Counted from the stretch's first letter, positions 33,216 through 42,225 are shown. The stretch is DNA of 64,000 bases from Tolypothrix tenuis PCC 7101 (GCF_002368295.1 NZ_AP018248.1:8493094-8557093); one strand, 5' to 3'. Notes: generated by a model from the letters alone, not told the origin. Translations and numbers: made by a program.

Positions 33216-33566
33216 TTGGTACTGATTATCAGAGAAAGAGCGACGCTAGAACAAGTTGAGCAAATGCTGCAAACGTTGAAAATTTACATTAAAGTTGCAG
33301 TAGATATAGAAAGAGGGATATTAGCAGGGGGAGGAGAAAAACACGCTTTCTGTGAAGCAGCATTACTCGAAGATGGTAGTAGACAACGAGATATTTGGGG
33401 TGCTGACTGGACTCCTTTTAACCAATCCATTGCCTATGAATCGATTATTAACATTCGCCCTAGTCAGAATAATCGCTCAATGCTAATTCAAGACTCAGCA
33501 ATTCAAGAACGTGTTAAACAAATCACTCAGGAGTTAATCGGTGGTTATGAACCAGAAATTAGATGA
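33216..33566 (+). CDS. DUF5674 family protein
   Basis: About 116 residues. The family pattern is plain: LIIRERATLEQVEQMLQTLKIYIKVAVDIERGILAGGGEKHAFCEAALLEDGSRQRDIWGADW, then INIRPSQNN-SM-IQD and a closing helix. DUF5674 members typically start M-I-LIIRE, so the TTG at 33216 is the likely start; the frame is open from 33186 with no better codon. Members are often encoded next to a small partner gene, as here with a 20-bp overlap, reminiscent of toxin-antitoxin pairs, but this is inference. Confidence 0.75.
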   Translation: MVLIIRERATLEQVEQMLQTLKIYIKVAVDIERGILAGGGEKHAFCEAALLEDGSRQRDIWGADWTPFNQSIAYESIINIRPSQNNRSMLIQDSAIQERVKQITQELIGGYEPEIR

Positions 33567-33903
33567 AAAACAAGCAAGGTTTCAAAGTGAAAATACATCA
33601 AATCGCTTAGGACATATAGCTTCTAATTTAGCCAGGTTGAGAACATTTTGCAACACAGATTACCCTGAAGCAGTTGAAAGTGTGGCAGATGAAACTATGT
33701 ATTTTATCGAATGGACAGCAGCAGACATTGAACCGGAATATGCCGAAGAATTAGTCAACATTCAAGTTCAAATAGCACGGTGGAAATTAAAATTTGATAG
33801 TCTTTGGTCTGATGAGAGTGAACGCAGAAATATGTCCGAGCAAGCTAGTACTTGGTCAGCGCGAGTATTAGATATGTCAGGTTTGTTGTCCGAATCTATC
33901 TAA
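33547..33903 (+). CDS. Small helical protein overlapping the DUF5674 gene
   Basis: 118 residues from the ATG at 33547 (MNQKLDEKQARFQSEN). All-helical and acidic, with NRLGHIASNLARLRTFCNTDYPEAVESVADETMYFIEWTAADIEPEYAEELVNIQVQIARWK. The start overlaps the DUF5674 stop by 20 bp, implying translational coupling and a joint function, possibly as a partner or antitoxin-like protein. No family was recognised. Confidence 0.68.
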   Translation: MNQKLDEKQARFQSENTSNRLGHIASNLARLRTFCNTDYPEAVESVADETMYFIEWTAADIEPEYAEELVNIQVQIARWKLKFDSLWSDESERRNMSEQASTWSARVLDMSGLLSESI

Positions 33904-33954
33904 AATTTTAATCGTGCTCGCATTTCTGGAGAGTGCTTTTGCGTTACCCTCATC

Positions 33955-34365
33955 TCAATTAAGCTCGTTACGATTATGTGTCGGCAATTGAAGCACTTCA
34001 GAAAAACGTGAATACTTAACCGCATCGGTAGGAGGATAATCTGCTGACACTGCGATTAACCCAATTTTTATATCCTCGAAATAAATCACACCTCCAATAC
34101 GCCGTTCAGCCTGGAAAGGCCCATGAAAAAAATGATACTTTGCAAGATAAATCGATAAAAAGTCAGTAATTTTTGTTTCCCTGCCAAACATTTGGTGACA
34201 AGTCTTGCGGATGACAGTATGTAGATATTCATTATGGATAGGCTCACCCATATCAGTAAATTCCGGATGATCTGCAAAATGATCCATATAAAATAACCAG
34301 ATATTAGACAAGTCTGCGTCATGAGTCAGTTTTTGCTTGAGTTCTTGCAATCGATTGATATTCAT
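33955..34365 (-). CDS. Hypothetical protein
   Basis: 136 residues, starting MNINRLQELKQKLTHDADLSNIWLFYMDHFADHPEFTDMGEP. Compact alpha/beta composition, with FHGPFQAERRIGGVIYFEDIKIGLIAVS. No signal or membrane segment. It is convergent with the DUF5674 pair. It looks like a cyanobacterial conserved hypothetical; no function can be given. Confidence 0.62.
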   Translation of the reverse strand: MNINRLQELKQKLTHDADLSNIWLFYMDHFADHPEFTDMGEPIHNEYLHTVIRKTCHQMFGRETKITDFLSIYLAKYHFFHGPFQAERRIGGVIYFEDIKIGLIAVSADYPPTDAVKYSRFSEVLQLPTHNRNELN

Positions 34366-34610
34366 ATTGTGGATATTAATGCGGTGGAACGAGCAAACAG
34401 CACTGTTAAAAATCTAAGTAGATTATTAGAGAATTTAACTTAATTCAGTCTTGGCTCACAGTTTCTCCTATTCCTCAACTATTATTAGGATTTGCTAAAC
34501 TTCAATAAGAGTGTTTATAGGCTCACTTCTCCACTTTTTATATTCCTGACTCACCCCGATTTTGTATTTTCCTCTGCTTAGAGTGACAAATGAGGGTTAA
34601 ATTCGATCAA

Positions 34611-34656
34611 CTTTTCCCTGCCTTGAACTTCAGTTTAAGGCAGGGAGAAGTTTTTT
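34611..34656. terminator. Strong terminator-like hairpin
   Basis: CTTTTCCCTGCCTT (34611-34624) pairs with AAGGCAGGGAGAAG (34637-34650), a 14-base stem with one mismatch, and is followed by TTTTTT on the plus strand. It lies 38 bp beyond the stop of the minus-strand ferritin-like gene, so it may end that transcript despite the better U-run on the other strand. The rest of the 34366-34693 gap shows no gene. Confidence 0.6.
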
Positions 34657-34693
34657 ATGTCTAGCTAAATGGACACCAAATAAACCGTCGAAT

Positions 34694-35440
34694 TTACGTT
34701 CCAATCAGTTGAGAATCTTTTTGTGAAGGCATACTATCTTGTACTAGAGAACGATTTGGTGATTTGCCTTGTAACAGATTACTAGCAAATGCAAAAGTCG
34801 CGTTGACTTTGCGAGTCCGCCACTCATCTATAAGCTCTTGTACTTGGGTAAGAGACATTCGCTTTGTCATTGCTTCATAAAGATAAGCAGCATGAGTAGT
34901 TTCATCTTTGGCGACATTCAAAATACCCAGTTTCAAATTGCGAGCAATAGGTTCATCATCGGGTAATGCCTTCGCCATCCTCGGAAAGTCTTTGCTAGCA
35001 TCTAACTCCAGAATGTAAGTGCTACCCATGAATACATTCCAGTCAATCACAGCAGGTTTTAGTTGTTCTGGAGTGTAACCTTCAAAGAAGGCGGCAAAAA
35101 ATGGACTACGCTGCTGTTTTGATTTATCTGTAGATGTGGTTTGGGGTTGACTCTTCCAATCGATAACTTGTTTATTGAGTTGTTTTAAGCCATGAGCGAA
35201 AATTTGACCGTGCCGAGTTTCATCTGATGCGTGTTGTTTGAGCTTTTGAGCTAACCATGTGTCGCCCTCGGCTGCGGCACGTTCGCTGAGTGCTGTTAAA
35301 AAAGGCACAGAACCAGATTCTGCTAACTGAAACCCAGCCAGGATATTAGGGCGAGTTTTAGAGTCACGGATCTGAGCAGCACTGTAGTAGGCGAAAGCAC
35401 CAGAACCTACTAGATGCATCACATAAGTCAACAAATTCAT
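34694..35440 (-). CDS. Ferritin-like di-iron domain protein
   Basis: 248 residues of four-helix-bundle type. Two ligand sets are visible: E41, E74 and H77 (DETRHGQ) and E145, E180 and H183 (DETTHAAY). This is the E-ExxH pairing of di-iron ferritin-like oxidases and related proteins. The N-terminus is hydrophobic (LTYVMHLVGSGAFAYYSAA). A mid-region insert (QPQTTSTDKSKQQ) links the two halves. The reaction is unknown; such proteins oxidise small substrates or protect against peroxide. It stands alone between repeat-rich regions. Confidence 0.75.
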   Translation of the reverse strand: MNLLTYVMHLVGSGAFAYYSAAQIRDSKTRPNILAGFQLAESGSVPFLTALSERAAAEGDTWLAQKLKQHASDETRHGQIFAHGLKQLNKQVIDWKSQPQTTSTDKSKQQRSPFFAAFFEGYTPEQLKPAVIDWNVFMGSTYILELDASKDFPRMAKALPDDEPIARNLKLGILNVAKDETTHAAYLYEAMTKRMSLTQVQELIDEWRTRKVNATFAFASNLLQGKSPNRSLVQDSMPSQKDSQLIGT

Positions 35441-35706
35441 GAGAGATTCCCGCTAACCTTTCTTCTTATGGTAAACATTGAGCATGAGGGATTGGGGATT
35501 GGGAAAATTATAAGAGCGTCAGTACATGGAGCAACACAAAGCGGGGGTTAGGGGATTTTGCGGGTGTTAGGAGTGAAGAAATGATGCTTTTGAGGCTATC
35601 ACCCCAACGGCTGTTGAAAACTCTGGACTAACCGAGCCGTAACATAGCAATCAACTTTTATTAAAGCGAAGCTGTATTTCAGGCGTGAAAACGTGAAACT
35701 ATTGCT

Positions 35707-35975
35707 ATGACTTGGCGTAGATGGTTAGATGTAGGGTGTAGTAAAAATCAAAAAAGCCCAACATTAAGTGCAACCTTAATAAATTTAGCGGAATTAGAAA
35801 TTAACTTTAGCTATGGAAGACCAGCCTTTGATAGGTTTCCCATAGACCTGTAGCGCAAGTTATTAGCTCGTCATTGTCGCTCACGTGCAAGTGTACTTGA
35901 TTATACGGTTTATTCAATGGGGTATGAACCATTTAGGCAGGCGATCGCTTCTTATCTAGCTCGTTCTAGGGCAGT
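35707..35975 (+). pseudogene. Relic of a MocR/GntR-type PLP-dependent regulator
   Basis: Reads LSATLINLAELEINFSYGRPAFDRFPIDL, a stop, then RKLLARHCRSRASVLDYTVY, GYEPFRQAIASYLARSRAVQ. This is the linker and start of the aminotransferase domain in MocR regulators (usually FPxxLWRKLL.RH and GYEPLR.AIA.YLARSRAV.C). The stop at 35851 (TAG) sits where Trp (TGG) is expected. The upstream HTH domain and all the rest of the aminotransferase domain are missing. The 3' break joins the duplicated fragment described next. Confidence 0.78.
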
Positions 35976-35981
35976 TCAGGC

Positions 35982-36113
35982 GCAGGATTATCAGCAGATG
36001 CAGGAGAATGCAATCGCACTTCCCGGGTGTATTCAAGTGGGCTGGAGGAATCAGTGCAGAGGTTTTTGGAATCGTTGGGGAAGCTGAAGCGGGCTTATTT
36101 GACGTTTGTTAAA
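35982..36113 (+). pseudogene. Duplicated 3' fragment of the 309-aa gene
   Basis: About 125 bp nearly identical to 33000-33124 (CAGCAGATGCAGGAG, GTGTATTCAAGTGGGCTGG-GGAATC, TCGTTGGGGAAGCTGAAGCGG). It would encode VYSSGLEESVQRFLESLGKLKRAYLT, ending at TAA 36114 area. A small indel disrupts the frame upstream. It is a duplication or recombination scar, not a gene. Confidence 0.78.
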
Positions 36114-36186
36114 TAATATTTGACAGTTCTGCTCGTTACCTCTGGTTGAAATAGGCTATTTATGTAATGCTAAGGGGATTTAGGAG

Positions 36187-38046
36187 ATGCCAAAAAAGAG
36201 CCAGAGCAATTCTCAGGGTAATCTTAAACAAGAAACCTCTGTTGGTTCGCGCATCCTTGAAGCACTTACCGAAGGTGAAATTTCCCAGCTACTCGACTCC
36301 TTATTTGTGGTTTTATCTGACGAACAGCAAGAAACTGCATTTGCTCAACTGCAAGCGAATACCCGGGAAACTTTAACTCAAATCATCACTCCACCTCAAA
36401 CAGTAGAACAGGTAAAAACAAGCAATATTCGACCAACTTCTAATGCAAAATTAGCTCAAACTTGGTCGCAACTATGGGAACAATGGAATCAGATTATTTG
36501 GCAAGCATCCCAAGAAGAGGGGAAATATATAGTTCAAGAAGCCAGCTGGGAAGAACCTTATTTTGATGATTGTACTTTTGTTGAAGATTTAGAAGTAGTT
36601 GCACAACAGATGAAGCCATTGGTAAAAACAGCTTTTGAGAATGGCTTTAGTAATGACGATGGTTTTGCAGCCAGTTTGTTATCAGCAGAAAGCGAAATTT
36701 CTAATGGTATACCCGACTGGATGGAAATTGCTAACGGCATTAATTTGGAAGGAGCAACAACAAGCTGCTTGTTGGAGTGGGAGTGGTTGTTGGTGCAGTC
36801 ACAAAGACAAGATGGGTTCAAATTAGCTCAAAAAATTAGGGAATGGTCAGAAGAATTTACTGATACCAGTTTAAATGATGAAGCTGTAATCGATTTTTTC
36901 TCTAATTTATCTGATGTTCAAAAAAAAATAATTTTAGATGGAATGACAGCCAATAGAGAAAGTAAAGAGTGGAAGTCAGAACTGGAAAACACTTACTCCT
37001 ATTGGCATATCATTTACATGGAATTGATGCAGGAATTTGCAACACCAGAGATATATTTGAACAATCTCCGGGCTACTATTTCGCAGCAATGGCAAAATGG
37101 TTTACCTGTGATTGAGGATTTATTGGGTAAACAGGAATATCGAGAAAGTCTCACAGTGATTCAAGAGACTTTGGATGCGTTGTTAAAAAACAAACAAGAT
37201 CAAAATCCCTGGACACCAGAAAATTCGCTGCTGTTTGTTGTTGTGGGCGGATTTTCCTACGCTGCTGGGAATGGGGAAGAGCACAAAACTTTACTTCGCT
37301 ATTATCAACAAGCTGTTCGAGAATTGGGAGAAATAGAACGAGCGAATGCTTTAGAAATTCAGCATATTGCTTTTGAATATTGTTACGACTGGTCGAGTAT
37401 GCTCAAAGCTTTTGCTGAGATACCAGTAAGTAAAGATACTCAGAAATCCTTGTTTACTTCTTGGCGTGAATCAATAATTAAACGTAGTACACCTTACAGA
37501 TACTCAGATTTTTATACAACTTCAAAAACCGTAGATAATTGGTGGTTGCATTGGTTACTAGATAGTATTACGACAGAAGCAAAAGGACATACTTGGTTTA
37601 GGCAACGAATTATCGAATGGTTGGAGAAATTACCTGGAGATCCGGCACAACTGGGTAGGGAATACAATGTAATACATTTGTTAACAAGAGATTTGACCCA
37701 AATAAAGTACCAAGAAAAATCCCCATTACCTAAATTTTATGAGGTCGTGATTCAAGCAAACCAACTATCGACACCAGATGAGATTTCTCGGAGAACGTAT
37801 CTCCAAGAATATGCACCCCCCGATTTATGGGAAAGAGTCTTGGCTTATTGGCAAGCAAATTTACATAATTTCGTACCATTACCAGAAGCATCTAAAAGCT
37901 CAGATTATACGAAGAATGCACAATGGATGTCTGCCTTAAAAGAGTTAGCACCACAGAATTATCACAGCTTGTTGTCCCAATGGAAAGCCCAGCACAAGCG
38001 ACGGTCTAATTTGTGGAAAGCGATGAGAGATTTGGGATTGATGTAA
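36187..38046 (+). CDS. Large hypothetical helical protein
   Basis: 619 residues, ATG at 36187 preceded by TAGGAG. Helical throughout, rich in Trp, Glu and Gln. Segments include ILEALTEGEISQLLDSLFVVLSDEQQETAFAQL, a Trp-rich block (LWEQWNQIIWQASQEEGKYIVQEASWEEPYFDD), FVVVGGFSYAAGNGEEHKTLLRYYQQA and a C-terminal WKAQHKRRSNLWKAM. The helical hairpins suggest a TPR-like or other alpha-solenoid. No enzyme motif or membrane segment. In cyanobacteria similar proteins accompany SWIM zinc-finger genes, but none is next to it here. Function unknown. Confidence 0.65.
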   Translation: MPKKSQSNSQGNLKQETSVGSRILEALTEGEISQLLDSLFVVLSDEQQETAFAQLQANTRETLTQIITPPQTVEQVKTSNIRPTSNAKLAQTWSQLWEQWNQIIWQASQEEGKYIVQEASWEEPYFDDCTFVEDLEVVAQQMKPLVKTAFENGFSNDDGFAASLLSAESEISNGIPDWMEIANGINLEGATTSCLLEWEWLLVQSQRQDGFKLAQKIREWSEEFTDTSLNDEAVIDFFSNLSDVQKKIILDGMTANRESKEWKSELENTYSYWHIIYMELMQEFATPEIYLNNLRATISQQWQNGLPVIEDLLGKQEYRESLTVIQETLDALLKNKQDQNPWTPENSLLFVVVGGFSYAAGNGEEHKTLLRYYQQAVRELGEIERANALEIQHIAFEYCYDWSSMLKAFAEIPVSKDTQKSLFTSWRESIIKRSTPYRYSDFYTTSKTVDNWWLHWLLDSITTEAKGHTWFRQRIIEWLEKLPGDPAQLGREYNVIHLLTRDLTQIKYQEKSPLPKFYEVVIQANQLSTPDEISRRTYLQEYAPPDLWERVLAYWQANLHNFVPLPEASKSSDYTKNAQWMSALKELAPQNYHSLLSQWKAQHKRRSNLWKAMRDLGLM

Positions 38047-38310
38047 ACTCACCAGATAATGGGGGCAAATGAAGCTTTGTTTGAGCCTTGCTACTTCCTT
38101 TTGCCACGCTAGATAATTTCTACCAACTGTTCCTTGACAATTGGTTTAGTTCTTCTTCCGTTTTGGCTTTTACTGTCTTTTAGCTCATGACAGTGATGCT
38201 CTGGCACTAGAGTATCCTCTGTATACTGGTAACTCGCTGGCTACCTACCCTACCACAAGCACGGTTTCGGATGGCAGGGGGAGTTTAGCAATAAATTCCC
38301 TCGACCCTAG

Positions 38311-39537
38311 CTAATTTTTTGTGCCACTATGTAGTGCAAAACGGCGTTCAGCGGGGCGTGCCCATATCGTATAGACGGCATAAGCGCTGATTGCAAATGC
38401 TGCCATGACACTAGACATAGCGATTGCGCTGTGTCCATCATAAAGAAAAGCCACTAACCCACTAGCTAGTGAGCCGCCTAGCATTTGCAGAAATCCGACT
38501 ACGGCGGCTGCAACTCCGGCATTTTCTGGTACTGGCTGGATGGCACTATGCATCGCATTCGGTGAAACTATTCCGCGACAAAAGGTATTCAGCACTAGCA
38601 ACGGCATCAGGGTAGCAACTTGCGCTGCACTACTCATTGACACAACCACAAGTGCTACCGTGGAAACAACACCAACAATTAAGCTAACACTCAATAATCG
38701 TGAAGGTGGCACACCTTGGATACTCAAGCGCCCATTCAGGAATGAGCCGACCGTAATTCCGAAGGCGGTGGATGCAAATAGCCAACCGTAGACTGTGGTT
38801 GAGACACCGAAAACGTTGAGCATCACTAGTGGCGAGCCGGCAACGTAGGCAAACATACACCCAAAGTACAGTGCATTAACCAGGGCATAGCTAAGGCAAA
38901 TGGGATTGGTGAGAATTTTTCCGTAATTCTTGATGAGCCGACGCGGTTTAATTGCATTGACATCACGCTTGTCTAGAGACTCACTCAATCCAAAAGCAAC
39001 AGCCAGTACCAGCAGTAATCCTCCTACAGCCAGCACACCATAAATTCCTCGCCAACCTACAATTGCCAAAACCCACCCACCAATTGTCGGTGCAATCATT
39101 GGTGCTACACTCATCACCAAGTTGACGTAAGAAAGTTGTGCCCGTGCTTCTGACCCCTCGAATAAATCGCGGACAATTGCCAACGTCACCACCATACCAG
39201 CACCAGCACCAGCACCCTGAACTAAACGCCAAGCAATCAAAGTCTCAATTGTTGGTGCCACAGCACAGATTGCACCAGCCAATGCAAAGATTCCACAGCC
39301 AGCTAGTAAAACGGGTCTGCGTCCATAACGATCTGAAAGCGGGCCAAAACCAAGCTGCGCGATCGCAAAACCAAGCATAAACAAACTAAGTGTTAATCCC
39401 ACCGCCCCTGGTGAAGTGGAGAGCGCCGCACCGATCTGAGGAAATGCTGGTAGCCCCATATCGATTGACAAAGGCGGTAGTGCAGAAAGCGCTCCCAGCA
39501 GGATTGTAAAGCCCAGAGATTTGGGTTGAATTCGCAT
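38311..39537 (-). CDS. Bcr/CflA-type MFS multidrug efflux transporter
   Basis: 408 residues with twelve predicted transmembrane helices, as usual for this family (about 400). The first loop carries PLSDRYGRRPVLL (the MFS motif A, G-L-DR-GRR). PTIGGWVLAIVGWRGIY is the motif C-like region of drug antiporters. The N-terminus FTILLGALSALPPLSIDMGLPAFPQI is characteristic of Bcr/CflA. Probably an H+-driven exporter in the plasma membrane. A relic of a close relative lies at 10824-10990. The gene stands alone. Confidence 0.87.
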   Translation of the reverse strand: MRIQPKSLGFTILLGALSALPPLSIDMGLPAFPQIGAALSTSPGAVGLTLSLFMLGFAIAQLGFGPLSDRYGRRPVLLAGCGIFALAGAICAVAPTIETLIAWRLVQGAGAGAGMVVTLAIVRDLFEGSEARAQLSYVNLVMSVAPMIAPTIGGWVLAIVGWRGIYGVLAVGGLLLVLAVAFGLSESLDKRDVNAIKPRRLIKNYGKILTNPICLSYALVNALYFGCMFAYVAGSPLVMLNVFGVSTTVYGWLFASTAFGITVGSFLNGRLSIQGVPPSRLLSVSLIVGVVSTVALVVVSMSSAAQVATLMPLLVLNTFCRGIVSPNAMHSAIQPVPENAGVAAAVVGFLQMLGGSLASGLVAFLYDGHSAIAMSSVMAAFAISAYAVYTIWARPAERRFALHSGTKN

Positions 39538-39649
39538 TTTGTCAGCTTTTTAGTTGTTCACAACTTTGAAGATTCATCCTTCTGCTAAGCTATAGCGTTT
39601 CTCAGTCTGGTGAAGTACGAAATTACCCCTCCCCAACCCTCCCCTTGGT

Positions 39650-39859
39650 AAGGCTACGGTGTACACAGAAGTCTTGAAATCCTACCTGGAAGGGGTTTTA
39701 AACTCAGATAAAAATCGCTCAAAACCTGTCATTGCGAGGAGGAACGACGAAGCAATCGCAAGGTGCTGGGATTGCTTCGCTACGCTCGCAATGACGATTT
39801 AAGGGGGTTGAAATCCCTGAAACGTATGCGGAGAGTACTTGTGTGTACACCGTAGCCTT
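39650..39859. mobile_element. 210-bp MITE with nested palindrome
   Basis: Terminal repeats AAGGCTACGGTGTACACA, reading inward from 39650 and from 39859. The target is duplicated as GGT (39647-39649 and 39860-39862). Removing the element rebuilds CCCCTTGGTAAGGGG. Inside lies a second palindrome, GTCATTGCGAGGAGGAACGA with GATTGCTTCGCTACGCTCGCAATGAC (39729-39795). It has no coding capacity. Non-autonomous, between the MFS gene and the isomerase-like gene. Confidence 0.82.
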
Positions 39860-40062
39860 GGTAAGGGGAGGGTGCGCGATAGCGCGGGTGGGGTGTATTT
39901 CATTTGCTTGGGAATTGCTATAATGCGCGCCTAAATTGTATAACTACTCAAGAAGGCTGTTAACAGTTGACTGTCAACGGTCAACCGTCAACAGCCCTCA
40001 TGAGGGATTGTGCAACTTAAAAGCAGAATAGCTTATCTGCTTTTCTTTAGTAAGAGTGCTTT

Positions 40063-40100
40063 GAGTATTTTAACTGATAGAAAAAAGGCGCTTTATTTTT
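40063..40100. repeat. 3'-flank repeat, copy 1 (GAGTATTTTAACTGAT)
   Basis: GAGTATTTTAACTGATAG then GCGCTTTATTTTT. Matches 42272-42308. It lies directly beyond the stop of the isomerase-like gene on the minus strand and may include a transcript end. Confidence 0.7.
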
Positions 40101-41001
40101 AAATCTTACAGATGAGCGATTGTAAAATAGTTGCACTCATATTTTCGTAAATTTTATGGAATTCATTATGCACTGAACACAAGTAAGCGATCGCTGCCTG
40201 CTTGCTGTGATTAGGAACTAGGAAATCCTCAATGGCGTAATCACCCGAATATCGGTTGCGGTTGAGCAAGCAGATGAGTTCGGGCCAATTTACCATCCCA
40301 GTACCAACGGGTGCCCATTCCCAAGACCAGCCTTTGTTACTAGAGAACCAAGATATATTTTTCACATGGATGTTATCGATATGGGAACCGATTAACTTCA
40401 AACCAAACTCCCAATCTTCTTTGCCTTCCACCATCATATTGGCGGGGTCGAAAGTAATCGCGATACAGCCAGGATCGAGGTCGGAGGTTAACAGATAAGC
40501 GCTGCTAAAACTACTCATTACCGTTCCCCAGTGCAATTCCAGTAATATCTTGACACCTGCTTTGTAAGCTTTGCGTTCGATCTGGCGTAGCTTTTTGTTT
40601 AAAGTTTTGATCAACTCCACTGGTTCGCGGTCAGTGACTTCAAACGAAGGAATGATTTCCTTAACATTAGCAATTTTGGCTACGGATGCACCATAACTTT
40701 TAGGTAGAACCAAGCGTGCTTTTGGCACAGCCATTTTCTGGCAGCATTCAAGCAGTTGGTCTACGGAGCGATCATCTTCTACAGGTATGTAGGTGTTGAG
40801 CACTGGTACTGATAGATTAGCCTGTTGCAGTTGTTTCTTGATGAAAGTACCTTGAGCGCTCAACTCCTGCAAACTTTTGTGGTAATCATCACTAACTCGC
40901 AGTTCGATTCCATGATAACCAGATGCTAAAGCGATTTCTACTACATCTATAAACGAAAAGTTGGGTAAAGTTGCCGTACATAAATTCAGATTTAGAGACA
41001 T
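40099..41001 (-). CDS. TIM-barrel sugar-phosphate isomerase/epimerase-like enzyme
   Basis: 300 residues from the ATG at 41001 (MSLNLNLCTATLP), preceded by GAGAAG; the longer frame overlaps the upstream gene. The fold is the xylose-isomerase-like/AP-endonuclease-2 TIM barrel. Candidate metal ligands are E in ILLELHWG, D in AITFDPANMMV, H in DNIHVKNISW and E in DYAIEDF. SGYHGIELRV opens the barrel. Relatives act on sugars or polyols, or in peptide or cofactor modification. It is 26 bp downstream of the haem-oxygenase-like gene, so they are probably one transcript and one pathway. Confidence 0.8.
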   Translation of the reverse strand: MSLNLNLCTATLPNFSFIDVVEIALASGYHGIELRVSDDYHKSLQELSAQGTFIKKQLQQANLSVPVLNTYIPVEDDRSVDQLLECCQKMAVPKARLVLPKSYGASVAKIANVKEIIPSFEVTDREPVELIKTLNKKLRQIERKAYKAGVKILLELHWGTVMSSFSSAYLLTSDLDPGCIAITFDPANMMVEGKEDWEFGLKLIGSHIDNIHVKNISWFSSNKGWSWEWAPVGTGMVNWPELICLLNRNRYSGDYAIEDFLVPNHSKQAAIAYLCSVHNEFHKIYENMSATILQSLICKI

Positions 41002-41027
41002 TGGTAACTTCTCAATACTGTGTACAA

Positions 41028-41768
41028 CTAAATCAAGGCCATCTCCTTTTGGAAAGGATATATGAGTAGCCGATCGGGATGATTCAGGTTTTGCAAGGCA
41101 TACGCTAATAATTCTTGAGTCCATTGTGTAAACCAAGCAAACACCAAATTGACTTTTTCAATAGCCTCAGCACGTGTTTGTTCATCCATTTCAATCTCTG
41201 CCAGGATGGCATGGTCGTTTGTCATCGCATGACCAGATTCTTTACTAAAATGGAATTCCCCACAGTAGCGTAATTCTATACCTGTTTCGGCTTCAATTTG
41301 TTTTGCTAATTTGCCCATCAGTTCAAACAAAACGTTGCCTGTTTCTTCAATGGCTTCGATAATAGCTAGACGTACAATACTCGATGAACTATAAATCAAA
41401 TGAGCTAGCTTGTGTGATAATAGACGATTCACTGCTGTGCGATCGCCCCAGAAAAACTGTAAAGACTCAGTAGCCGAAAGTTTTTCGCGATCAAAGCCCA
41501 ATTTGATAAAGTCTTCCAAATACCAAGGCCAGTGATGATCGTCCTCATAGGAATGTTCGTTCACCATTGCCTGATAAGGATCTGCGGTTGGTTCTTGGCG
41601 CATGACGTAGCGATTTAGATCGCCAAAACTCATGATAAAAGGAGCCATGCAGGGATAAAATTCTAGCCGCTGACGAGCTGATAATGTCTCATCCCGTAAA
41701 AAATCAAAAAATGGCAGATGGCTGTACTGTTTCTTGAGGTTTAAAATGTGACGTAACGTAGTTTTCAT
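41028..41768 (-). CDS. Haem-oxygenase-fold (possible di-iron) protein
   Basis: 246 residues, all helical, with the look of the haem-oxygenase-like/iron-containing redox family. VNEHSYEDDHHWPWYLEDF and, later, ELRYCGEFHFSKESGHAM (ExxH) provide Glu/His candidates for metal binding. The family includes TenA-like, CADD-like and UndA-like oxidases, so an O2-dependent reaction is possible but not proven. It is the first gene of the pair with the TIM-barrel enzyme. A conserved upstream block (41936-42066) also precedes the secreted Cys-rich gene. Confidence 0.7.
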   Translation of the reverse strand: MKTTLRHILNLKKQYSHLPFFDFLRDETLSARQRLEFYPCMAPFIMSFGDLNRYVMRQEPTADPYQAMVNEHSYEDDHHWPWYLEDFIKLGFDREKLSATESLQFFWGDRTAVNRLLSHKLAHLIYSSSSIVRLAIIEAIEETGNVLFELMGKLAKQIEAETGIELRYCGEFHFSKESGHAMTNDHAILAEIEMDEQTRAEAIEKVNLVFAWFTQWTQELLAYALQNLNHPDRLLIYPFQKEMALI

Positions 41769-41935
41769 ATTTTCTTTCCTCAGAATTAATCAGAAATTTG
41801 TACTTTGTAGATGAGCGATCGCTGGCTGAAAATAATTTTTTACCTCTTCTTTGCAAAGTTAGAATCTTTGGTGAGGTGGCGATGCTCCCGATTTGAAAAC
41901 AGGCAATCTATTTCTGTGCTTAAGATTTTTAATAG

Positions 41936-42066
41936 TTATTACCAGCTTCCCCTCTAAATCTAAAAACGTAAATAGGGATAAATTAAGGAGTTTGATTTTC
42001 ACAAATCAGCTACAAAATAAGGTAACTTAAGCTTAAATAAGAAAATTTAAGGAGAGGTCATCTCTG
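41936..42066. repeat. 5'-flank repeat, copy 1
   Basis: About 130 bp that align with 43336-43460, sharing TTATTACCAG, GGGATAA-TTAAGGAGTTTGAT and AAGTAAGAAAATTTAA-type blocks. It lies about 170-300 bp before the haem-oxygenase-like gene. The equal position before both genes suggests a common promoter or regulatory region. Confidence 0.72.
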
Positions 42067-42087
42067 CGCTCACCCATTCGTGAGAGG

Positions 42088-42225
42088 TTAAGGTAATTGC
42101 ACAAATGTCTGCAAGGGTGTAGGAAAAGGAGATAAATCCAGCTTGAAGACTGGCTTTCGTATGGCTTTGACAGCGCTTAAATCTTGATTTTCTGGAGTAG
42201 CACAGTACTTAATAAGCTCATCCAC
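42088..42225 (-). CDS. 45-aa ORF with strong ribosome site, putative peptide
   Basis: Minus-strand GTG at 42225 follows GGAGGAGGGG, the best Shine-Dalgarno in this region. It opens 45 codons: MDELIKYCATPENQDLSAV, then KAIRKPVFKLDLSPFPTP and the end LQTFVQLP. It has one cysteine and a proline- and Phe-rich C-terminal part. It lies just upstream of the 5'-flank repeat and the haem-oxygenase/TIM-barrel pair, in the same direction. It may be a small gene, a leader or precursor peptide, or the remnant of a longer gene. No homologue was recalled. Confidence 0.42.
   Translation of the reverse strand: MDELIKYCATPENQDLSAVKAIRKPVFKLDLSPFPTPLQTFVQLP

Noticed and set aside
39729..39795. Palindrome considered as an attachment site or origin
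   Set aside because: It is nested in a MITE with clear ends and target duplication, so a repeat explanation suffices.
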